From: Okeania sp. KiyG1
GTDB taxonomy: Bacteria; Cyanobacteriota; Cyanobacteriia; Cyanobacteriales; Microcoleaceae
Direction of reading: 5' to 3'
DNA length: 38,840 bases
Assembly: GCF_014132355.1 (NCBI RefSeq)
Contig: NZ_BLZO01000138.1
Span: 1 to 38,840, forward strand
The notes under the pieces were generated by a model that was given only the letters and a program-made list of their open reading frames with translations, was not told the origin of the DNA and searched no databases. The position numbers and the translations under genes were made by a program. This document shows positions 9,027 through 18,422 of this stretch, one piece after another. The number at the start of each line of letters is the position of its first letter. The first letter of the stretch is position 1.

Positions 9027-9209
9027 GTAAGCATTCAGCGGTCAGCAATCAGCAATCAGCTATTGCTTTTAGTTTACTATAAAAGCCTTATTAATTGTCT
9101 AACTACAAAAGTTGGCTCCCTTACTCTTAAAGTCTATATTAATTTAAACACTGTCTTTTAGAAGAGAGTTTTGTTGCTGATAGCTGACAGCTAATAGCTG
9201 AATGCTTAC
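9027..9209. repeat. GTAAGC-ended MITE with 8-bp target duplication
   Basis: GTAAGCATTCAGC at 9027-9039 is inverted at 9197-9209. The 8-mer ATTTTTTA flanks both sides (9019-9026 and 9210-9217). The interior holds GTCAGCAATCAGC-type repeats. The same family lies at 30755-30957 in opposite orientation, with relics at 20696 and 19936. No coding capacity. Confidence 0.85.
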
Positions 9210-9220
9210 ATTTTTTAAAT

Positions 9221-9265
9221 TTGGTATAAAGCCTCTCCATTCATGGAGAAAAAAGAAAAAAAATC
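9221..9265 (+). repeat. tnpB-type left-end hairpin, interrupted by a MITE
   Basis: TTGGTATAAAGCC is followed by a hairpin with arms TCTCCAT/ATGGAGA (9234-9249), matching the tnpB-element left end. The sequence just after it is split by the element at 9266-9382. Confidence 0.55.
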
Positions 9266-9382
9266 GGGTGCATCTCAATGCGTGAATAAAGCCAAAATTT
9301 TATTGCTTTAGGGAACAGGGAATAGGGAACAGGGAATAGGGAATATATAGGAAAAAGTATTTTTGCAAATATGAGATGCACC
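9266..9382. repeat. MITE with 9-bp target duplication, carrying a GGGAATA minisatellite
   Basis: GGTGCATCTCA (9267-9277) is inverted at 9372-9382. AAAAAAATC flanks it directly on both sides (9257-9265 and 9383-9391). Inside are repeats of GGGAACA/GGGAATA. The remainder of 8814-9896 has GGTAGGTG repeats (8926-8962), GATAATT repeats (9430-9452) and CACCTAACACCTA repeats (9806-9824), but no gene. Confidence 0.85.
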
Positions 9383-9452
9383 AAAAAAATCTTTGATCCA
9401 ATCCTCTTTTTATAAGAAGATTTCAATAATTGATAATTGATAATTGATAATT

Positions 9453-9546
9453 ACCTCTCCCTAAAACGGATAGGATTGAATAAAAGGAAAATTAATTCAT
9501 TGTTTCTCCTTTAAAGGAGAGGCTTTAAACCTTAATTATTCGGTAA
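9453..9546 (-). repeat. Hairpin MITE related to the tnpB-element left end
   Basis: On the minus strand it starts TTAC then CGAATAATTAAGG, followed by TTTAAAGCC and the perfect 16-bp palindrome TCTCCTTTAAAGGAGA (9505-9520). The far end is CTATCCGTTTT then GGGAGAGGT. A close second copy lies at 12102-12198. Confidence 0.75.
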
Positions 9547-9896
9547 TTCTAAATTCTTAATTCTAAATTGTTGAATAAAACTCTGTCTATAACCCTATAA
9601 TATTAATAGACATCTCCAGAAAAGAGGGAGTAGGGAGTAGGGGGGAAAATTGAGAATTTATGTGGGATAATTGATTTTATTTTTATTCTTGGAGATGTCT
9701 AATCGAAACCAATTAATTAATACCAAATTCAAGAAAGATTGTTACAGTAAAATCCGGGCGTCAAAGGATTGAAAAATTGGCACTTGTTCTCTCTCATAAC
9801 TAACACCTAACACCTAACACCTAGAAATCAACCACTGTAGCAATATTTCATGAAAATGGTATAACTGATAATCATCTCACAAAAGTTGAATCGAAA

Positions 9897-10892
9897 ATGT
9901 CTACAAACCTCTGGACTCGTCGTCATATTTTATCTCTAGCAGAATTTACACCCGCTGAATACAATATTGTACTACAAACAGCAGCCAGTTTTCAAGAAGT
10001 TTTAGGCCGCCGGATGAAGAAAGTACCTGCATTACAAGGTCTAGTAGTAGCAAACTTATTCTTTGAACCCTCCACACGCACCCGCAATAGTTTTGAACTA
10101 GCTGCTAAACGTTTGTCTGCGGATACTCTAAATTTTGCCCCTGGTACCTCTTCTCTGAGTAAAGGAGAAACTATCCTAGATACAGCAATGACCTATCTAG
10201 CAATGGGTACAGATATGATGGTCATTCGACATCGTGATGCAGGAGTTCCCGCAGCGATCGCTTCGGCAATGGATCGCAATGGTTCTGGAGTGCGAATTCT
10301 GAATGCTGGAGATGGTCAACATGAACATCCTTCTCAAGCTTTACTTGACCTATTTACTATCTGTATGTTGTTAGATTCAACTCAACCTAGAATAGAACTT
10401 TTAGAGGGAAAAAAAATTGCTATTGTCGGAGATATCCTCCACTCTAGAGTAGCACGATCTAATATTTGGAGTTTGACAGCTTCTGGTGCCGAAGTACATT
10501 TAGCTGGAACACCTACTTTACTACCTAAATATTTCACCGAATTTGGCAAAAATAGACCGAGTAAATTATTTGTACATTGGGATATTAAACCAGCTCTAGA
10601 AAAAGCTGATTTTGTAATGACCCTACGTCTCCAAAAAGAAAGGATGAGCGAATCTTTATTACCTAGTTTACGGGAATATCATCAATTATTTGGTATTACA
10701 CGCGATCGCCTCAAACTTTGTCAACCAGGAGTCAAATTATTACATCCTGGACCTGTTAACCGAGGAGTAGAAATTAGTTCTGACTTAATGGATGACCCCC
10801 AGTTAAGTTTAATTTCTCAACAAGTCACCAGTGGTATTGCTGTAAGAATGGCTTTACTATATCTTTTAGGTGGAAGCAAAACAGAATCTTGA
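9897..10892 (+). CDS. pyrB: Aspartate carbamoyltransferase catalytic subunit
   Basis: 331 residues, full length. It joins carbamoyl phosphate to L-aspartate, giving N-carbamoyl-L-aspartate, the first committed step of pyrimidine synthesis, in the cytoplasm. The carbamoyl-phosphate loop [19 protein letters not shown] is present, with the SLSKGET loop, [14 protein letters not shown] and, near the C-terminus, [13 protein letters not shown]. The ATG at 9897 matches the family start (WTRRHILSL follows closely). The gene stands alone, with no pyrI nearby, as usual in cyanobacteria. The frame crosses an A8 run near 10412 intact, which matters for judging the frameshifts elsewhere in this window. Confidence 0.98.
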   Translation: MSTNLWTRRHILSLAEFTPAEYNIVLQTAASFQEVLGRRMKKVPALQGLVVANLFFEPSTRTRNSFELAAKRLSADTLNFAPGTSSLSKGETILDTAMTYLAMGTDMMVIRHRDAGVPAAIASAMDRNGSGVRILNAGDGQHEHPSQALLDLFTICMLLDSTQPRIELLEGKKIAIVGDILHSRVARSNIWSLTASGAEVHLAGTPTLLPKYFTEFGKNRPSKLFVHWDIKPALEKADFVMTLRLQKERMSESLLPSLREYHQLFGITRDRLKLCQPGVKLLHPGPVNRGVEISSDLMDDPQLSLISQQVTSGIAVRMALLYLLGGSKTES

Positions 10893-10972
10893 ATATAACA
10901 ATTATCACATCGGTGAGTTACAAAATTATAGGTTTTATATCATGTATCTTGAAATACCCACAATAAAAATTT

Positions 10973-11119
10973 GGCGTTGCTGAATACTGGGATGATTTCG
11001 GCGCTCCACGGGGACACGGGGACACGGGGACACGGGGACACGGGGACACGGGGACACGGGGACACGGGGATTATGGTTTATGCTCTGGTGACAAAATCAT
11101 CCCGCAATTATACAATGCC
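10973..11119. repeat. MITE enclosing an 8-bp GGGGACAC minisatellite
   Basis: Imperfect inverted ends: GGCGTTGCTGAAT and GGGATGATTT on the left (10973-10998) pair with AAATCATCCC and AATGCC on the right (11093-11119). About eight copies of ACGGGGAC fill 11008-11070. The rest of 10893-11548 holds a GGGAATA/GGGAACA tract (11128-11176) and AT-rich DNA with no gene; moaE's promoter probably lies at its end. Confidence 0.7.
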
Positions 11120-11548
11120 CTAAATTTTAGGGAATAGGGAATAGGGAACAGGGAATAGGGAACAAGGAACAGGGAGAAATTTATCAGAGAAAACATTTTT
11201 ATCCTTGGCTAATTAATGAAACTTGATATTAGATAATAATAAATAATAACATTTTAAAAAAGAATGTTACGAATAATAAGTGCTATTACAATACTTTATA
11301 TGAAATGTCTATTTGACGAAAAAGATAATTTACTAGATAAAAAATAGTATTAAATTTATTTATTCTGAATTTTGACTCCTGACTTATAAGAAATACCCTA
11401 GCTATTTATAGCAAACATTTATAAATATAGCTTCAGAATCAAAATAATAAATAATTTTTTTACTCTTGAATTATTCTCTAAAAATATGGAAATTTTGCTA
11501 GGATTAATATAGTTATTAAATTACTGGAAACCAATTATTACTGATAAT

Positions 11549-12031
11549 ATGAATTCTAGTTTAAAAGTACCCTTATCTACCAAACTCAAACCAGAACAAA
11601 ATCATTTTGCTATTACCATAGCTCCTTTATGTATTGCTGAAATCTACACTTTAGCCGATAATCCTGCTAATGGTGCTGTAGTAGTAATGAGTGGAATGGT
11701 TCGCAATCAAACAGACGGTAAATCTGTAGTGGCCTTAGAATATCAAGCATATCAACCTATGGCCATCAAAGTTTTTGAGCAAATTTCCAGAGAAATTCGT
11801 ACTCAATGGCCAGAAGTTGAGACTGTAGTCATTCATCATCGAGTGGGACGTTTAAAAATTGGTGAAATCAGCGTGTTAGTGGCCATTGGTTGTCCACACC
11901 GTTCAGAAGCTTTTGAAGCTTGCCGTTATGGCATTGATACTTTGAAACATACAGCTCCTATATGGAAAAAAGAACATTGGGCCGATGGGTCGAGTAGTTG
12001 GGTCAGTATTGGAGCTTGTGAAGAGCAATAG
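11549..12031 (+). CDS. moaE: Molybdopterin synthase catalytic subunit MoaE
   Basis: 160 residues. MoaE, with the sulfur-carrying MoaD, converts precursor Z (cyclic pyranopterin monophosphate) into molybdopterin. Visible family motifs are GAVVVMSGMVRNQTDGKSV, LEYQAYQPMA, VVIHHRVGRLKIGEISVLVA, HRSEAFEACRYGIDTLK, and the PIWKKEHW segment carrying active-site lysines. The first 20 or so residues are a poorly conserved extension. No other molybdenum cofactor gene is adjacent. Confidence 0.97.
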   Translation: MNSSLKVPLSTKLKPEQNHFAITIAPLCIAEIYTLADNPANGAVVVMSGMVRNQTDGKSVVALEYQAYQPMAIKVFEQISREIRTQWPEVETVVIHHRVGRLKIGEISVLVAIGCPHRSEAFEACRYGIDTLKHTAPIWKKEHWADGSSSWVSIGACEEQ

Positions 12032-12101
12032 ATACAATTAATAATTAATAATTAATAATTAATAATTAATAATTACCTCTCCTTGAATTAATAATTAACA
12101 A

Positions 12102-12198
12102 TTACCTCTCCTTGAAAACGGATAGGATTGACTAATCATGAAAATTTTTGCTTGTTTCTCCTTTAAAGGAGAGGATTTTTACCTTAATTATTCGGTAA
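12102..12198 (-). repeat. Hairpin MITE, second copy
   Basis: Same build as 9453-9546. The minus strand begins TTACCGAATAATTAAGG and carries the perfect palindrome TCTCCTTTAAAGGAGA (12157-12172), ending with CTATCCGTTTT and AAGGAGAGGT. AATTAAT repeats lie before it (12036-12074). It sits just upstream of the sigma-factor promoter. Confidence 0.75.
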
Positions 12199-12209
12199 AG
12201 CCAAGAATG

Positions 12210-12236
12210 GGAACTCTAGAAAAAATTTCTCGTCTT
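12210..12236 (+). promoter_or_regulatory. Candidate ECF-sigma promoter (autoregulation)
   Basis: GGAAC at 12210-12214, then 16 bases, then CGTCTT at 12231. This fits the GGAAC/CGTC pattern and spacing of many ECF promoters, about 50 bases before the sigma-factor start. It is inferred from pattern only. Confidence 0.4.
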
Positions 12237-12285
12237 TAGATAGGAATCAAAGCTAAATAACAAAATTATTGAGCCAGTTCCCCTG

Positions 12286-12942
12286 ATGAATCAATATATA
12301 TTTGTACCCTGGTCTAAGGTTGAACAAACCCTTTCGCAAGTGGAATTGCCACCTGAAAAACTCTCTAATTACGATCTAGTATTGCGTTGTCAACAAGGAC
12401 ATCGCCCAGACCGTGCTATTTTTGCAGAACTTCTAAATCGATACCAACTCCATGTAGACAAAATTTTGTATCATTTAGCCCCTGAATGGCAAGACCGCTC
12501 AGATTTGGCTCAAGAGGTTTGGATTCGTGTATACCGTAACATTAAAAGATTACAAGAACCAGTAAAGTTTAAGAGTTGGCTGAGTCGTATCACAACTAAC
12601 CTGTTTTATGATGAGTTACGGAAACGAAAACGAGTTACCCCTCCTCTATCGTTAGACGCTCCTCTGGCCTTAGATGATGGTATTATAGATTGGGAGATTG
12701 CTACAAAAACTCCAGGGCCAGAAGAAGAATTGAGTACACAAGAATTTTATGATTATCTGAGGGATGCAATCTCTCAACTACCAGAAGTCTTTAGGGTGAC
12801 AATTGTATTGAGAGAAATAGAAGGTTTATCTTATGAAGAAATTGCAGAAATTACAGGAGTTTCTCTAGGCACTGTCAAATCAAGAATTGCTAGAGCTAGG
12901 CAAAGATTACAATTACAACTCCAAAAATATCTAGATATTTGA
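12286..12942 (+). CDS. ECF (group 3) RNA polymerase sigma factor, SigG-like
   Basis: 218 residues. Sigma region 2 spans about 48-115 (FAELLNRYQLHVDKILYHLA, DLAQEVWIRVYRNI, KSWLSRITTNLFYDELRKRK). Region 4 spans about 160-212 with the helix-turn-helix LSYEEIAEITGVSLGTVKSR. A linker of about 45 residues, rich in Leu, Asp and Pro, joins them. It would direct RNA polymerase to a stress or envelope regulon. The next gene is a membrane anti-sigma factor, which places it in the same arrangement as cyanobacterial SigG with its anti-sigma partner; the exact orthologue is not proven. An ECF-like promoter lies upstream. Confidence 0.92.
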   Translation: MNQYIFVPWSKVEQTLSQVELPPEKLSNYDLVLRCQQGHRPDRAIFAELLNRYQLHVDKILYHLAPEWQDRSDLAQEVWIRVYRNIKRLQEPVKFKSWLSRITTNLFYDELRKRKRVTPPLSLDAPLALDDGIIDWEIATKTPGPEEELSTQEFYDYLRDAISQLPEVFRVTIVLREIEGLSYEEIAEITGVSLGTVKSRIARARQRLQLQLQKYLDI

Positions 12943-13082
12943 ACTATCTACATAGAATAAGTAATTGAATTTTCAGTAAAAACTTGGTCAAGATAAATCT
13001 CTAAATATTAATCAAATTGAATCTACTAGAACGAAAATAATTCAATTAACTTTTCTGAGAAAACATCAAGGTTTTCTGTGGT

Positions 13083-13622
13083 GTGAATATGAATAAAAAT
13101 GTTAATTCAAAAACGATCGACAATCAATTTCAGGGTGGAAAAAAAATGATGAAACAAGAAAGGTTTGAATTAGTAAGTGCATATTTAGATGGTGAAGTAA
13201 CTCCATCACAACGTAGAGAAGTAGAAGTTCTACTTGCTACAGATCCAGTTGCTAAACATCTCTATCAAAGACTACTAAAACTACATTCTGAATTTCAAAG
13301 AATGCCAGTACCTCCAAAAGTACAACCTGTGGAGATAACGGTAGATCGAGTCTTCGCTCGAATCGATCAAAGATCGAAACGAAATTTTGTTTTAGGTGGT
13401 AGTGCTATTGCTGGTCTATGTATAGCATTGATATCGGGAATAATCTCAAATAGTCGGACTAATATTGTGCAGCTAGCTGAAAATTATAACTCTGAAACTG
13501 TACAAATTGCTTTAAATGAGCCTGTAATAGAAATAGTAAATCCTAATAATGTGATGCTAACTATAAACGATCCAGTAGTTCAAATTCCTCAACCTCCACT
13601 TGCACCAGTGAAAAGTCAATAA
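13083..13622 (+). CDS. Membrane-anchored anti-sigma factor
   Basis: 179 residues from the GTG at 13083. Other possible starts are the ATG at 13089 and the ATG at 13146 (MMKQERFELVSAYLDGEV), and the last fits where family similarity begins. The N-terminal part (FELVSAYLDGEVTPSQRREV, LATDPVAKHLYQRLL) is the typical anti-sigma helix bundle but lacks the HxxxCxxC zinc motif. One membrane helix (FVLGGSAIAGLCIALISGI, about 102-120) is followed by an exported tail of about 55 residues rich in Asn, Val and Pro. It should hold the upstream ECF sigma factor at the membrane and release it on an envelope signal. It lies 140 bases after that gene, probably in one transcript. Confidence 0.85.
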   Translation: MNMNKNVNSKTIDNQFQGGKKMMKQERFELVSAYLDGEVTPSQRREVEVLLATDPVAKHLYQRLLKLHSEFQRMPVPPKVQPVEITVDRVFARIDQRSKRNFVLGGSAIAGLCIALISGIISNSRTNIVQLAENYNSETVQIALNEPVIEIVNPNNVMLTINDPVVQIPQPPLAPVKSQ

Positions 13623-13810
13623 CCAACAATAAGATTGAAAAATTAAAGTAGTTGGCAAATTATATTCCTTTAATACTTGGAATTGGAAAGGTTTATCAAA
13701 ATAATTGGGTCTTTAACCCCGCTTTTTAAGGCCAAATATTTTTGGAGGGTTACTCAAAATCCCCGTAACAAAAATAACTTCTGAATTTTGAATTCTGAAT
13801 TTTGAATTAG

Positions 13811-14212
13811 TCAATGGTTTGTCCAAAATCCACTAGGCAATAATTTACCACCAAATAACTGAACCTTTTCTGGTAACATTAAGTAGCTCCAGACAGTACA
13901 TAAATATTCTCCATTAAGTCCAAAAGTATCAATTTTTTGTCTCTGGTACTCGTTTTCTTCTTGAGAGCGTTCAGGATGATAATCTTCTAGTAGGTCCAAA
14001 TCTAACAAAACCTCTGGATTTCTGAATGATAAGACAAATCCATGGACATTCATATCTCCTCTAGTCATAGCTGGATAGCCAAAAGGCAGTTCATACAAAA
14101 GGCCATTCGTGGTTGCCGGAAAAGCATCCACAAGATATTCAGCACAATAGGATTTGTAGTTTGCTTCTCCTGGTTTAAGAGTACCGTAGACAAATACTTG
14201 AAGATATTTCAC
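13811..14212 (-). CDS. Gamma-glutamylcyclotransferase family protein
   Basis: 133 residues. It opens MKYLQVFVYGTLKPGEANY, the YGTLK substrate loop of the gamma-glutamylcyclotransferase/AIG2-like fold. It continues with LLYELPFGYPAMTRG and LDLLEDYHPERS, where the Glu fits the catalytic acid. Such enzymes release 5-oxoproline from gamma-glutamyl amines or peptides, but the substrate of this subgroup cannot be told from sequence. It is a single gene, ending beside AATTCTGAATTTTGA repeats. Confidence 0.88.
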   Translation of the reverse strand: MKYLQVFVYGTLKPGEANYKSYCAEYLVDAFPATTNGLLYELPFGYPAMTRGDMNVHGFVLSFRNPEVLLDLDLLEDYHPERSQEENEYQRQKIDTFGLNGEYLCTVWSYLMLPEKVQLFGGKLLPSGFWTNH

Positions 14213-14275
14213 TTTGACTTGACATCCTCACACTACGAGAGATGGGCCTAACTTATTTGTTTTCGCTTAAATTTT

Positions 14276-16356
14276 AACCCACATTCCGCACGACAAAATG
14301 TAGTATACAAAGAGGGTAAAACTTGAGTAAGTATTTAGACTTATAGTATGGGTAAGAAGCGATGTAGCTGCCGCACTTGCTCCGCCAACGCAAATCAATA
14401 GAATGTTATAAGTTGCCAGAACTCACCAATATACCAATTCAAAAATTGCCAAAGTTCCTCTATCACGCTAAGCGTGATAGCTGCCGCACTTGCTCCCTCC
14501 GCCAACGCGTTTGCGCAGCATTCGGTAGGAAAGCGGAACGGAGTTCTATCGCACTAATTGCCAAGGGGTTTATTCTACTACTATTCAATCATTGATGATT
14601 TTGGCCTTCTACCTCTTTTCATCTCAAGTTTCTCAACTGAGTAGATAGTATCTTTGACAACTAGGAGGAAAAAACTTCAATAATTCGCGCACGCTCATAA
14701 GTGAGATTAGATATACTCTTAACTCCAGAATTAATCAATAAATGAATCGACTGAAAACACTGAAATATCCAATGGTTTTGTTGGTCTATTAGTAGGGCGA
14801 CCTAGTTGATTTTTTACAGTAGATTTAGTTCGGTTTAAAGTTTGAGGTAATTGACGCTGGCAATCACGTGTAAACCAATAAACATCAACCCATAATTAGT
14901 CCCAAAGCTTCGATTCGACGGGGAGATTTAAGGAAGACACTATCAGTTAAAAATAGAGGGTATGCCCAGAAACCTGAAACCTCTTTCAACTGATTGTTGT
15001 CCTTGATATTTAGACAACATTTCTTAATCAAGTTAATTCGATCTTATCCAGGACATTTGTTGCTAATATAAATCGACCTGCTCGTTTCTTTTCTAGTTGG
15101 ATTTTTGACTCTCTTAAGCCCACTTGAACTTGGAGTTGATCAGGAAAATCCGTATCAGATTTTGACTCTACGAATTGAACGTTAATTTCTGTCAATTCGT
15201 GGTCTAAAAACCTTTTTAATAGCTTTCTTGTTGCTGTTTCTGCATCTGATACACAAGCAAATTTTTCAGATTTTAAAGAGCCCAGTTTTTTGTCAACTTC
15301 AGCTCGTTCTTTCTGGATTTTTTTCTCTAGACTTTTCAAATCCGATTCTCGGCGCTGTTGAGTTTCAACTACTAACCATCTTTGTTGAATCCCTCCCTAG
15401 GTTTTTGAGAGTTCTTGATAGCTATATCCTTTAAGCTCACTGGGATTCAAATCCGCACTATCTACTTCTTCAACTAGCTTCTGCGCTGCTTTTATACGAA
15501 CCGAAACTCGGCTTAACCATCTAATATTTGTTAGTAACTGTAGATTTTCTTGGGTAGATCAAGCACTATCTGCCACCATGAAACTATCAAATTTTAACTG
15601 ATTTTTAAACTCTTTCATGGCTTGCACAAATTGTTTTTGGCTGCTATTCATTTCCCGACCCAATTCTCATCCACAATGGCACATCTCCATCGTTTGTACA
15701 AATTAAATCGCTCATAAATTGTTTTAAGACTGTCAATTATCTTATGAATATCCATAAGTGATGCGCGATAGTTTTTGGCTCTAAATCTTCTTCATATTCA
15801 TCTTCATCTGTGTGTTCATCTCCATGAACATGAAACGAAGTAGAATCTAGGTGGACTGTATTTGTTTCTAATTGATAAATTTTCACTGCTTCGCTCCACC
15901 ACAGACATAAAAATCTCATTTAATCCTCTGCGATACATTTGGTCTAATACCAGACCTAATTTATCATCATTAAAATACTCTGTTTTCACAGCTTTTCCAA
16001 TTAAGTGTTCTATTGCTTTTCCATCAAAAAATTGACTAAATAAATATAGTGGAGATGAAACCTTACCTAACCCATTTAAGAGCATTCCTTTGACTACTTG
16101 ACCCCCTGTTATTTTTTCTGGTAGCTCAACTCCAGCGTAATTGATTAATTTTCTCTTCTATACCAATCTCATCAATAATTCCTGCTACTAAACCTAGATG
16201 GTCTACATTAGTCACTTCTATTGACATTTTCTCCTCTTTTTTTGCTCTTTACCTGAGGTCTATAATTACACTTTGAGGTTTTTTTTGAGATGTCTCAATA
16301 CTTACTCAAGTTTTACCCTCTTTGTATACTACATTTTGTCCTGCGGAATGTGGGTT
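14276..16356 (-). mobile_element. Degenerate IS1634-family insertion sequence
   Basis: About 2,080 bases with long inverted ends. The left end, beginning AACCCACATTCCGCA at 14276, is matched in reverse at 16342-16356, and the match runs on for about 55 bases with a single mismatch. The transposase inside lies on the minus strand and is broken. Between the left end and the transposase 3' end (14346-14600) are extra short repeats: AGCTGCCGCACTTGCTCC twice, a TATCACGC/GCGTGATA palindrome at 14461-14479, and a dispersed TGCTGCGCAAAC module. No clear target duplication was seen. Confidence 0.85.
14650..16227 (-). pseudogene. IS1634-family transposase, multiply frame-shifted
   Basis: It begins MSIEVTNVDHLGLVAGIIDE at 16227. 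Pieces in different frames follow: GQVVKGMLLNGLGKVSSPLY, LETNTVHLDSTSFHVHGD, then the mid region FACVSDAETATRKLLKRFL and RAGRFILATNVLD. The last piece is a C-terminal stretch around FLTDSVFLKSP and ALGLIMG, ending near LTYERARI. These are the landmarks of IS1634-type (DDE) transposases. Several frameshifts and stops break it, and not all are at homopolymers, so this is genuine decay. The 3' boundary is approximate. Confidence 0.8.
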
Positions 16357-16524
16357 CAATTCCGTAACGGTTAAAACCCGAGGTAATTATCAATTATCCA
16401 TTATAAATTATCAATTAATGAACTGTTCCCTATTCCCTAGGGCGTAGGCTATAATTTTCAAGTTTTCCCCATTTGTGGTTGCCAGTAGTACAATATAACG
16501 GTTGTTTTAGTTTTATTATAGAGT

Positions 16525-17820
16525 GTGATTGAACGTTACACCTTGCCCGAAATGGGTGAACTTTGGACTGAGAATGCCAAGCTAAAAACTTGGTTAGAAG
16601 TAGAAATAGCTGTCTGTGAAGCTCAGGCAGAACTTGGTTATGTACCTACTGAGGCTGTAGAAGAAATCAAGGCCAAGGCTAATTTTGACCCAAAACGGGT
16701 TCTGGAAATTGAGGCAGAAGTCCGCCATGATGTGATTGCTTTCTTGACAAATGTGAATGAATATGTTGGTGATGTTGGGCGGTATATTCACTTAGGGTTG
16801 ACAAGTTCCGATGTTTTGGATACTGCATTAGCATTGCAGATGGTTGCGAGTCTAGATTTATTGTTGTCATGTGTTGAAGAGTTGGGACAAGCAATTCGCT
16901 ATCAGGCACAACAGCATCGGGAAACTGTGATGGTGGGTCGTTCCCACGGTATTCATGCGGAACCTATGACTTTTGGTTTTAAGTTGGCAGGATGGTTGGC
17001 AGAGGTTTGTCGGAACCGCCAGAGATTGGTAAAAATGCGGGATAATATTGCTGTGGGTAAGATTTCTGGAGCAGTGGGAACTTATGCAAATATTGACCCA
17101 CGAGTTGAGGCGATCGCTTGCCAAAAACTGGGACTTCAACCGGATACTGCATCTACTCAAGTAATTTCACGCGATCGCCATGCTGAGTATGTGCAAATTT
17201 TAGCGTTGCTGACTGCTTCTATAGAACGTTTTGCTGTGGAAATTCGTAACCTTCAGCGTACTGATGTTTTAGAGGTTGAGGAATATTTTTCTAAGGGTCA
17301 AAAAGGATCGAGTGCAATGCCTCACAAACGTAACCCCATTCGTTCGGAGAGGTTAACGGGAATGGCGAGAATTGTGCGGGGTCATGCTGTTGCTGCTTTG
17401 GAAAATGTTGCTCTCTGGCACGAACGGGATATTTCTCATAGTTCTGTTGAAAGAGTGATTTTGCCTGATGCTTGCATTTTAACTCATTTTATGATCAAAG
17501 AAACTACTAATTTAGTCAAAAATTTGTTAGTTTATCCAGAAAACATGAAGCGAAATATGAATGTTTATGGAGGGGTGATTTTTAGTCAGCGAGTGCTTTT
17601 GGCTTTAGTAGAAAAGGGGATGATTCGAGAGGATGCTTATCAAATTGTTCAGTCTTGCGCTCATCAAGCTTGGAATCAACCTAATGGTAATTTTCAGGAT
17701 TTAATTTGCAAGAATGAAGAAATTAAAAGTAGGTTATCTGAGGCAGAAATTGCAGCTTGTTTTGACCCGAAACATCATTTAAAACATTTGGATGATGTGT
17801 ATCAAAGATTAGGTATTTGA
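16525..17820 (+). CDS. purB: Adenylosuccinate lyase
   Basis: 431 residues, full length. It splits fumarate from SAICAR and from adenylosuccinate in purine synthesis. It starts at a GTG (MIERYTLPEMGELWTENAK), since a TAG lies two codons upstream in frame. Family marks: the HLGLTSSDVLDTA segment, GRSHGIHAEPMTFG with the catalytic His, and the fumarate-lyase signature GSSAMPHKRNP near residue 264. The C-terminal domain is complete (FDPKHHLKHLDDVYQRLGI). It lies directly after the IS1634 element, whose end is about 170 bases upstream, so its promoter must lie in that gap. Confidence 0.98.
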   Translation: MIERYTLPEMGELWTENAKLKTWLEVEIAVCEAQAELGYVPTEAVEEIKAKANFDPKRVLEIEAEVRHDVIAFLTNVNEYVGDVGRYIHLGLTSSDVLDTALALQMVASLDLLLSCVEELGQAIRYQAQQHRETVMVGRSHGIHAEPMTFGFKLAGWLAEVCRNRQRLVKMRDNIAVGKISGAVGTYANIDPRVEAIACQKLGLQPDTASTQVISRDRHAEYVQILALLTASIERFAVEIRNLQRTDVLEVEEYFSKGQKGSSAMPHKRNPIRSERLTGMARIVRGHAVAALENVALWHERDISHSSVERVILPDACILTHFMIKETTNLVKNLLVYPENMKRNMNVYGGVIFSQRVLLALVEKGMIREDAYQIVQSCAHQAWNQPNGNFQDLICKNEEIKSRLSEAEIAACFDPKHHLKHLDDVYQRLGI

Positions 17821-18072
17821 AGTTTGATTTTGAGTATGTAGAGATTTTTTCTCCGTTGATAGTAACTTTCAAATGTTGAGCGATCGAGATAAAATACTTG
17901 GTGATTTTTGCCATTTAGGTTGAATTATTGAAGCTATAAATTACTTATTTATTCATGCCAAATTATAGCGTTAAATTTGGTTGATTTTTTTGAAACTGAA
18001 TTAATCAGTAATTTCAATTAAGGATGTTGGTAGCTCCTAAACAGAAGTTTCTATAAGAAAAAATCTCAATTT

Positions 18073-18125
18073 ATAGTTCCGCTAACTGCACCCAATTAAA
18101 GTAATATCGGGTTGAGCGGAACTAT
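18073..18125 (-). terminator. Likely rho-independent terminator of the small hydrophobic protein gene
   Basis: ATAGTTCCGCT at 18073-18083 is exactly inverted at 18115-18125, with further ACCC/GGGT pairing inside. Read on the minus strand it lies just after the stop at 18150 and is followed by a T-rich stretch. The rest of 17821-18149 shows no gene. Confidence 0.6.
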
Positions 18126-18149
18126 GAGTTTGGCAATATTTAGTAAAAA

Positions 18150-18422
18150 TTAATCGCGCGCTAACCACCAAATAAATGCACCAACAGCAACTGGTGCTGC
18201 TACTACTGCAACTATTGGAGCGATCGCTACTGATGCTGCTCCTGTTGTTGTTGCTACAGTTATACCAACACCCCCAGTTGTGGTAGCTATACCAGTGGCA
18301 GTTGCTCCGGTAACAGTTGCTAATGTACTGCCTGTAGTAGCTGCTCCACCGATAGTAGCTAATGCACCGATAGTAGCTAATGCACCGCCTGCTAAAGTTG
18401 TTGCTACGATAGAATTGCTCAT
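18150..18422 (-). CDS. Small Ala/Thr/Gly-rich hydrophobic protein, function unknown
   Basis: 90 residues with almost no charge before the C-terminal RD. It is built of alternating Gly/Ala/Thr/Val (GGALATIGALATIGGAATTG, GATATGIATTTGGVGITV) and ends with a strongly hydrophobic segment (IAPIVAVVAAPVAVGAFIWW). A strong AAGGAG ribosome-binding site lies 9 bases before the ATG, and a terminator follows, so it looks like a real single gene. The composition suggests glycine-zipper helices in a membrane, or a pore-forming or bacteriocin-like peptide. No family was recognised. The opposite strands give no sensible product. Confidence 0.65.
   Translation of the reverse strand: MSNSIVATTLAGGALATIGALATIGGAATTGSTLATVTGATATGIATTTGGVGITVATTTGAASVAIAPIVAVVAAPVAVGAFIWWLARD

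Noticed and set aside
16594-17160. Open frames on the minus strand inside purB
   Set aside because: Shadows of the purB coding frame with His/Ser/Leu-rich text and no family likeness.
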